Made by a program: the position numbers and the translations under genes. Below the pieces are notes generated by a model. It made no database searches. It was not told where the DNA came from and was given only the letters and a program-made list of their open reading frames with translations. 19,170 bases of DNA from assembly GCA_003153875.1 (NCBI GenBank), contig PMBY01000331.1:6378-25547 (forward strand), read 5' to 3'. The stretch is from Myxococcales bacterium. Lineage in GTDB: Bacteria > Myxococcota > Polyangia > Fen-1088. Positions 14,351 through 19,170 of the stretch are shown piece after piece. The first letter of the stretch is position 1; each line of letters opens with the position of its first letter.

Positions 14351-15352
14351 ATGAGTTCCGCGCGCAAGATTGGAGTGCTTCTCGGCGGATTGTCACTGGA
14401 AAGGGATGCTTCCGTCCGGGCCGGCGAGGCCATCGTGGCAGCCCTACGCAAAGGGGGCCATGACGTCCATGCCCTCTTTGTCGATCGTCACGTCGACATG
14501 GCCCTGCGCCAGTCGGGGATAGACGTGGCTTTCTTGGCTGTGCGCGGCCGGTATGGCGCGGATGGCTGCCTTCAGGGCCTGCTGGAAATGCTTGGGATCC
14601 CGTATACCGGTTCCGGCGTATTGGCCTGCTGCCTAGCCATGAACCGGGCAAAGACTAAGGAGGTCCTGCGCTTGCACAATCTGCCCACCGCGCCCGCCTA
14701 CCAGATTCGCTTCCAGCAACAGGAGGGCATCAGCGAAGTTCACGGCGCTTTTGGCTTCCCTGTGGTCGTGAGGCCGGTGGGTGCCACCCTGCTTTTCGGG
14801 GGCACCCTGGTGCGCGACGAGATGGAACTTGAGAGCGCTCTGGAGAGCGCGTTTGCGCTGGACGACGAGGCCCTGGTTGAGCGGTTCGTGCAGGGGAGGC
14901 CCATCTCCGTGCCGGTTCTTGACGGCCAGGCGCTTGGCGTGGTGGAGGTGTCTCGAACCGGATCTTGGACCGTGGGGCGGTCATTGGGCGCGCGCGGCCA
15001 TGAGATCTGTGCCCCCGCGCGCCTGCCGTCCGCCCGCGAGGCCTCCATGTTGCGCCTGGCGACCCATGCCTACGAGGCGCTGGGCTGTGACGGACCGGCT
15101 TGCATCGAGATGGTGGTCAGCGAGCGATTCAACGAGATCATCGTGGACGTTGATTCCGCGCCGTTGCTCTTGCCGGGGGCCCCGCTGCCCCGCATGGCGT
15201 CTGAAGCCGGGGTTGGCTTCGACGATTTGATCGAGGAGATCTTGGCAGGTGCCCGGCTGCGCGCCTACGGTATTCGGCGCAATCGGCGCACGGATCACAA
15301 GACCTTCGAGGGTCCGGACCGCCGGGCGACGGCAGCTCCAGCCGCACACTAA
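14351..15352 (+). CDS. D-alanine-D-alanine ligase homologue, probable pseudoenzyme
   Basis: The 333-residue protein has the length and N-terminal half of Ddl: KIGVLLGGLSLERDAS with Glu17, GADGCLQGLLEMLGIPYTGSG at 69, and LAMNRAKTKEVLR. The catalytic half is altered. The Lys of the VKP motif is Arg141 (VVVRPV), and the EGSSVG phosphate loop reads VGATLLFG. The Tyr-Lys omega-loop is missing. The metal-site RxD and ExN motifs appear as CIE (Glu253) and DVD (266-268). The Pro/Gly acceptor loop is PLLLPGAPLP. These changes make D-Ala-D-Ala synthesis unlikely. The protein may instead bind a ligand or regulate an active ligase. It is divergent from the HARE gene across a 110-bp gap, in which I see no convincing promoter. 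The basic tail (IRRNRRTDHKTFEGPDRR) could be a surface tail. The ATG has only a closely spaced GAGAG before it. Confidence 0.75.
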   Translation: MSSARKIGVLLGGLSLERDASVRAGEAIVAALRKGGHDVHALFVDRHVDMALRQSGIDVAFLAVRGRYGADGCLQGLLEMLGIPYTGSGVLACCLAMNRAKTKEVLRLHNLPTAPAYQIRFQQQEGISEVHGAFGFPVVVRPVGATLLFGGTLVRDEMELESALESAFALDDEALVERFVQGRPISVPVLDGQALGVVEVSRTGSWTVGRSLGARGHEICAPARLPSAREASMLRLATHAYEALGCDGPACIEMVVSERFNEIIVDVDSAPLLLPGAPLPRMASEAGVGFDDLIEEILAGARLRAYGIRRNRRTDHKTFEGPDRRATAAPAAH

Positions 15353-15404
15353 TTGATCAGTTCGCCTCTTCGCCAGGCCGCTCCTGCGGTACCATGAGAG
15401 CGCT

Positions 15405-17477
15405 TTGCCTCGAACAGCCCGCCGTTTCGTTCTTCTCGGGACCGCAGCCCTGGCGACTTCGATCCTGGTGCCCGTCAGCATCGGACTGTGGAACCGAGGC
15501 GTTGTACCGTGGTTTCGAGCACGCTTGGAACGGGCAATCGGGCGTCAGGTGCGGATTGACAGCCTTGCATTCGGCGGGTTTCGCACCTTGGTCGCACGTG
15601 GCGTAGAGGTCTTCGGGGCGCCCCCATTTGATTCAGAGCCGATCATGCGCGCGGAACGCATCGTCGTACGAATGGGCGGGCCGGGGCATGGATTCTGGGA
15701 TCCTGCCGAAGTGAGAGTGGACGGTCTTGACGTGGAGTACCTGCGCACCGGAACCGCCGACAATCTCACCGGCCAGCTATCATCGGCAGCGGTTCCCTCG
15801 CTCGCATCGGGCAGCCGGCGTTCTTTGCGCGAGATGCCGGTTGCGCTTACAGTCCAAAGAGCGCGTGTGCACGGTGTGGTGCTTCTGCCGGGCGGATTGC
15901 GGATCGATTTTCGTACGCCCGATGCCAATTTCCAGCGCCCAGCCCCAGGCAAGCAATCGGCATTGCTGCGCGACTTGGTCCTCGAAGTGGGTGGCGTTAC
16001 GACCTTGCGGGTATCCGAGGTCGCGATCGAGAGTCTGCACGGCATCCCGGTGGCCGCGACCGGCCGGGGAGCCAGCCTGGTGATCCCTGGTGGCGGCGTT
16101 CTTGCTGAGGGCGCGACGGTCGAGGCACGCTTCGCTGGTCAGGGCGTGTCCGTCGAACTGCGCAGGGACGATTCTCACGATGTATCTCCGGGCCTGCTCA
16201 TCTCCGGCCGGACAGCGGGCGATGTGGCTGAGCTGCAGGTGGAGGCGCGCGATTGGCCTCTGCGTGCGCTGGGCGTGAAGGCGGAACCGCGCGGGGTGGG
16301 CTTGGACGATGCGCGAGCCGACCTGCACCTCGTGGCGTCCTTCGATATGGAACGCCGACGCGTGCCTTTTCAGGTGGACGGTCATTTGCGCGGTGTCGAG
16401 GTACACCATCCGGCTGTTGACCGGACCCCCTGGCGCGACGTGGGCATGGAGATCCACGTCAGTGGCCAGGTGGCAGCCGCGGCCGGCCGGGTCGACATCG
16501 AATCAGCCGAGATACGAGCGTTGGGCGCGCATCTCGACATCAAGGGCTGGGCCGAGCTGCTGGGAACGCCCCGGGGGGAATTCACCATCAGCACGCCACG
16601 CGCGGCACCCTTGCCGTGCAGTTCCCTGCTCGCCGCACAGGCACAGCCGGTCCGGCAGGCATTGGCGGGGCTCACCCTCGGTGGCAAGCTGGGGGTGGCG
16701 GTTGTTTTTTCTTTCGACGCCGCGGCCTGGGAGACCCTGACTTTCGACGTCCGTGTCGATCCGCGCTGCACCGTCAAGACGGAACCGCAGCTGTTGGCCA
16801 ATCTGACACCCGCGCTGCTAAGGGAGACGCCCACCGGTCCGCTGGCGCCCAACCTCCCCCTCGGCAAGTACCACCCTGATTTTGCCTCGCTGGCGGAAAT
16901 GCCGAGTCACCTGCCGGCGGCCTTTCTCACCTCTGAAGATAGTCGATTCTTCGCGCACAATGGCTTTGACATCGAGATGATTCGCCATGCTCTGGTGCAG
17001 GATCTCGAGACTCGGACTTTCGGACGCGGGGCCAGCACCATCACCCAGCAACTGGCGAAGAACTTGTTCTTGAGTCCCCATCGAACCCTGGCCCGGAAAC
17101 TGGAGGAAACCGTGCTGGCGTGGCGCCTGCACAATCTCCTCAGGAAGGACCGGATTCTTGAGCTGTACTTGAATGTGATCGACCTTGGCCCAGGAATTCG
17201 CGGCGTGCGCCAGGCTGCGCGCGTCTACTTTGGCAAGGAACTTCGCCATCTCCTCCCCATCGAGTCCGCCTACCTGGCGGCGCTGACGCCCAACCCGCAC
17301 GTGCTCGCGCGGCGATTTCGCGATGGCCACGTGGACGACGGCTGGCTGCAGAGACTCCATGATCTGCTTGCCATGATGAGGCGCAGTGGCCGTCTTACGG
17401 CCGAGGAGCTTACCGCGTCCCGCGGAACCAAACCGGCGCTGCGCAAACTCGACAAGGAGTCTACGGCGGGGCGTTGA
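15405..17477 (+). CDS. AsmA-like N-terminus fused to a GT51 peptidoglycan glycosyltransferase
   Basis: The 690-residue protein has a basic start and one membrane segment (about 9-29). A long periplasmic region (35-460) follows, rich in beta strands and resembling AsmA/TamB-like proteins, with ARLERAIGRQVRIDSLAF at 40 and repeated V-x-V-x-G-x-x-V strands. The glycosyltransferase domain spans about 490-645. It contains TSEDSRFFAHNG at 509 (catalytic Glu511), GRGASTITQQLAKNLFL at 540, RKLEE at 564, and ILELYLNVIDLGPG at 584 followed by YFGKEL. These are the conserved GT51 motifs that polymerise lipid II into glycan strands. No transpeptidase domain follows, so it is monofunctional, unlike class A PBPs. 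The start is TTG, the first possible in-frame codon after the upstream gene; GAGAG lies 4 nt before it. It lies 52 bp after the Ddl homologue on the same strand. Confidence 0.88.
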   Translation: MPRTARRFVLLGTAALATSILVPVSIGLWNRGVVPWFRARLERAIGRQVRIDSLAFGGFRTLVARGVEVFGAPPFDSEPIMRAERIVVRMGGPGHGFWDPAEVRVDGLDVEYLRTGTADNLTGQLSSAAVPSLASGSRRSLREMPVALTVQRARVHGVVLLPGGLRIDFRTPDANFQRPAPGKQSALLRDLVLEVGGVTTLRVSEVAIESLHGIPVAATGRGASLVIPGGGVLAEGATVEARFAGQGVSVELRRDDSHDVSPGLLISGRTAGDVAELQVEARDWPLRALGVKAEPRGVGLDDARADLHLVASFDMERRRVPFQVDGHLRGVEVHHPAVDRTPWRDVGMEIHVSGQVAAAAGRVDIESAEIRALGAHLDIKGWAELLGTPRGEFTISTPRAAPLPCSSLLAAQAQPVRQALAGLTLGGKLGVAVVFSFDAAAWETLTFDVRVDPRCTVKTEPQLLANLTPALLRETPTGPLAPNLPLGKYHPDFASLAEMPSHLPAAFLTSEDSRFFAHNGFDIEMIRHALVQDLETRTFGRGASTITQQLAKNLFLSPHRTLARKLEETVLAWRLHNLLRKDRILELYLNVIDLGPGIRGVRQAARVYFGKELRHLLPIESAYLAALTPNPHVLARRFRDGHVDDGWLQRLHDLLAMMRRSGRLTAEELTASRGTKPALRKLDKESTAGR

Positions 17478-17487
17478 CATGGGGTAG

Positions 17488-17496
17488 TGCTATTCT
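17488..17496 (+). promoter_or_regulatory. Extended -10 box TGCTATTCT before the secreted-protein gene
   Basis: TATTCT with TG one base upstream forms an extended -10. It ends 7 nt before the ATG at 17504, so transcription would start at the start codon. There is no Shine-Dalgarno in the gap. A TTGACA at 17474-17479 lies only 11 bp upstream of the -10, too near to serve as its -35. Confidence 0.4.
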
Positions 17497-17503
17497 CGTC
17501 CCC

Positions 17504-18055
17504 ATGAATCTCTTGCGAAGTGTTGCCCTAGGCCTGGCAACCCTGCTGGTGCCATCGCTTGCAGCGGGCTCGCTCGTCCAGGCCCTGGACCTTGCTCAAC
17601 TGACCGCCCAGGCCGAACGCATCGTGGTCGCCCAGGTCGTGTCGACCAAGAGCGATTGGGATCCCTCCCGCCGGACCATTCGCACGCGCATCGAGATCAA
17701 AGTCGAGGAGGCTTGGAAAGGGGCGGTCGCTCCCGGCGAGACCATCGTCATCGTTCAGCCGGGCGGCAGCGTGGGTGACATCGAAATGCGCGTACACGGC
17801 ATGCCCAGCTTTGCGCTGGGAGAGAAGACCGTGCTGTTCCTCGCCGGCCACGCCGCGCCTCGCGTGGTGGGAATGAGTCAGGGTAAGCGCTCTGTGCGTT
17901 GGGACAGCACGGCCAAGCACTGGGTGGCCGAAGGTGCGGAACATTCTGCGGTGGTGCGCCGCGATTCGCAGGGCCGGGTGCAACCGGTCCTGGCTGAGCC
18001 TGCCACGGGGCTGGACGAGTTTCGCCAGCGCGTGCGCGCGTTGGTCAAGCCCTAG
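17504..18055 (+). CDS. Small secreted protein of unknown function, paired with a metalloprotease
   Basis: The 183-residue protein begins with a clear signal peptide (MNLLRSVALGLATLLVPSLAAG). The mature part has alternating strands, starting AERIVVAQVVSTKSDWD and TRIEIKVEEAWKG, then VQPGGSVGDIEMRVHG and FALGEKTVLFLAG. The arrangement suggests a compact beta-rich domain in the periplasm or outside the cell. I cannot assign a function. The ATG at 17504 is chosen over an in-frame TTG at 17474 because the signal peptide begins there. The protease gene starts 19 bp downstream, so the two are probably co-transcribed and may be functionally linked, for example as an accessory or protective partner, though nothing in the sequence proves this. 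Confidence 0.7.
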   Translation: MNLLRSVALGLATLLVPSLAAGSLVQALDLAQLTAQAERIVVAQVVSTKSDWDPSRRTIRTRIEIKVEEAWKGAVAPGETIVIVQPGGSVGDIEMRVHGMPSFALGEKTVLFLAGHAAPRVVGMSQGKRSVRWDSTAKHWVAEGAEHSAVVRRDSQGRVQPVLAEPATGLDEFRQRVRALVKP

Positions 18056-18074
18056 GAGATCCGGGACAGCTTCC

Positions 18075-19034
18075 ATGAAAAACCGAGCCATCCTGGTGAT
18101 GACCCTTGTTGTGGCAGGCCTGCCCACCCTGCCCTTGCCTGCTGCCGCCTACGTCCGCACGGTGACCGAGAAGGGCGCGCTGGCAGCATGGAAAACGCCT
18201 TGCGTGACCATGGAGTTTTCCCTGGGCGCCCCTCCGCCCGAGTTGGATTCTCAAAGCTACCTTGATGCAGCCAAAGCGGCAGGCGCGGCGTGGAGTCAAG
18301 CCTCGCTCGATGGGGTCGATCGATGTACCAACGTGATCTTCACCGTGGTGTCGGTCCCCGATGTCGCCGGTCCGGTGGGCATGGACTACCACAATCGATT
18401 GATCTTCCGCCAAGACCAGTGGTGCCGAGATCCCCCGCCCCAGGATCCCAACGACCCCCCCTGCTATGACCCGCACGCTTTGGCCATCACCTCCGTGTTC
18501 CAGCTCACCAACAGCGGCGAGATCTTGGATGCTGACTTGGAGGTCAATGCCCACGACTTCACCTGGGGTGACTTCGTGGTCCATCCTGAGTTGTTCGAAT
18601 CCAACACCCAAGACTTCCAGGGCACGATCACCCACGAGTTCGGGCATGTCATCGGCCTGTACCATACCTGCTTCAACCCAGGTGTAACCTTTGCCGACGG
18701 CAAGGCGGTTCCGCGGCCCGTGGACAACCTTGGCAAGCCGGTTCCTGATTGCAGCGACTACGACCTGCCGGACATCGTCACGGAGGCGACGATGTACGTC
18801 TCGGTGGCCTCGCCCAGCGCCGAGGTCGAGCTGCGCAGTCTGTCGCCTGATGATCTGCAGGCCGCGTGCGATATCTATCCCGTCACGACGGGCTTCGTGT
18901 GCCTCCCTCCGTCGGGAGCCTATGTAGGAGCAGGCGGCGGTGGCTGTTCCTACCCGGCGGGATCCAGGCACAACTCTATTGCCTGTGTGCTGGTGCTCCT
19001 CGTGATGGCAACGGTGGTCCGCCGTCGGGGCTAA
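18075..19034 (+). CDS. Matrixin-type zinc metalloprotease with MYXO-CTERM-like tail
   Basis: The 319-residue protein has a signal peptide (about 1-25, ending PLPAAA). Its zinc motif HEFGHVIGLYH at 187-197 fits the metzincin consensus HExxHxxGxxH (His187, Glu188, His191, His197). A Met-turn candidate lies at Met240 (ATMYVS). Several cysteines (43, 84, 117, 130, 199, 226) suggest disulfides. The last 29 residues are GGGGCSYPAG, a hydrophobic helix (ACVLVLLVMATVV) and RRRG. This matches the Cys, hydrophobic segment and Arg-cluster pattern of MYXO-CTERM sorting signals, with Cys291 as the invariant cysteine. The mature protease would be displayed on the cell surface or released. No separate prodomain with a cysteine switch is obvious. 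The 3' end overlaps the opposite-strand gene by 59 bp. Confidence 0.85.
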   Translation: MKNRAILVMTLVVAGLPTLPLPAAAYVRTVTEKGALAAWKTPCVTMEFSLGAPPPELDSQSYLDAAKAAGAAWSQASLDGVDRCTNVIFTVVSVPDVAGPVGMDYHNRLIFRQDQWCRDPPPQDPNDPPCYDPHALAITSVFQLTNSGEILDADLEVNAHDFTWGDFVVHPELFESNTQDFQGTITHEFGHVIGLYHTCFNPGVTFADGKAVPRPVDNLGKPVPDCSDYDLPDIVTEATMYVSVASPSAEVELRSLSPDDLQAACDIYPVTTGFVCLPPSGAYVGAGGGGCSYPAGSRHNSIACVLVLLVMATVVRRRG

Positions 19035-19170
19035 CCGCACGGGGAGCCAGCCGGAATTCCAAGGGGGCGGGCCGTCCCATGGCTCGCACCACGGGGATGC
19101 TCTGGGGCGCATGGTCCTTGGCTTGAACGGCCAGGGCATATTCGCCCACGGGCAAACGAATCAAGAACTG
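18976..19170 (-). CDS. C-terminal fragment with carboxypeptidase-regulatory-like fold (cut by right edge)
   Basis: From the right edge the minus strand reads 64 codons to a TAG at 18978-18976. The sequence LPVGEYALAVQAKDHAPQS followed by PAPLEFRLAP fits the last strands of a carboxypeptidase-regulatory-like (transthyretin-like) domain. Such domains are common at the ends of secreted or TonB-linked proteins. The last 20 or so residues are Pro/Arg-rich. The rest of the gene is beyond the window, so its overall identity is unknown. It runs tail-to-tail with the protease gene and overlaps it by 59 bp. Confidence 0.6.
   Translation of the reverse strand, partial: QFLIRLPVGEYALAVQAKDHAPQSIPVVRAMGRPAPLEFRLAPRAVSPDGGPPLPSRGAPAHRQ

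Noticed and set aside
15394..15606. 70-codon frame from the ATG at 15394 as the start of the glycosyltransferase
   Set aside because: It is in a different frame from the GT51 gene and ends early. The TTG at 15405 gives a proper membrane anchor in the right frame.
17474..17479. Consensus TTGACA as a -35 for the secreted-protein gene
   Set aside because: The spacer to the TATTCT box is only 11 bp, too short for sigma70, and no other -10 fits at 16-18 bp.
18045..19139. 364-codon minus-strand frame opposite the protease
   Set aside because: It is antisense to a zinc protease with intact motif, signal peptide and sorting tail.

Overview
The window looks like chromosomal DNA from a GC-rich myxobacterium or close relative (Myxococcota). 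This is inferred from several protein types that I associate with that phylum. They are two tandem outer-membrane beta-barrel proteins of the myxobacterial kind, a small ribbon-helix-helix protein with a D-R-S-[IL]-S-W core, a kinase/TPR/GAF/sigma54-activator fusion, a matrixin-like protease with a MYXO-CTERM-like tail, and many signal-peptide or lipoprotein genes. GTG and TTG starts occur several times. I saw no tRNA, rRNA, CRISPR array, insertion sequence or phage gene.

Left part (1-4100). The N-terminus of the SMC condensin (minus strand, cut by the left edge) is divergent from ftsY (plus strand). The AT-richer gap between them carries a cluster of GTGAC/GTCAC sites. A three-gene plus-strand cluster follows: two secreted outer-membrane beta-barrel proteins and an RHH protein. 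It ends at a pair of strong hairpins, where it meets minus-strand genes head-on.

Middle (4115-9715). A small lipoprotein gene lies just downstream of a 5.1 kb gene for a 1692-residue one-component regulator. The regulator runs Ser/Thr kinase, NTPase-like region, TPR-like helices, GAF, coiled coil, sigma54 AAA+ and Fis-type HTH. A near-consensus sigma54 promoter element lies in the gap between the two genes, so the lipoprotein is an obvious candidate target.

A tightly packed minus-strand operon (14240 down to 9806) encodes a double HARE-HTH protein with a nuclease-like but catalytically degenerate Mrr-type C-terminus, the lipoate-pathway octanoyltransferase LipB, an intact DD-ligase-like ATP-grasp enzyme, and a HEAT-repeat lipoprotein. 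The genes are 5 bp apart, overlapping by 4 bp, and 9 bp apart.

Right part (14351-19170). Divergent from that operon is a second DD-ligase-like protein whose ATP-grasp catalytic residues have been replaced, so it is a likely pseudoenzyme. Next comes a peptidoglycan glycosyltransferase (GT51) fused to a long AsmA-like N-terminal region. After that is a two-gene unit for a small secreted protein and a matrixin-type metalloprotease. A partial minus-strand gene with a carboxypeptidase-regulatory-like fold enters from the right edge and overlaps the protease 3' end.

No classical defence island is present. The most unusual items are the kinase-to-sigma54 fusion with its possible adjacent target, the HARE/degenerate-Mrr protein at the head of the lipB operon, the pairing of an intact and a degenerate DD-ligase homologue within 5 kb, and the AsmA-GT51 fusion.
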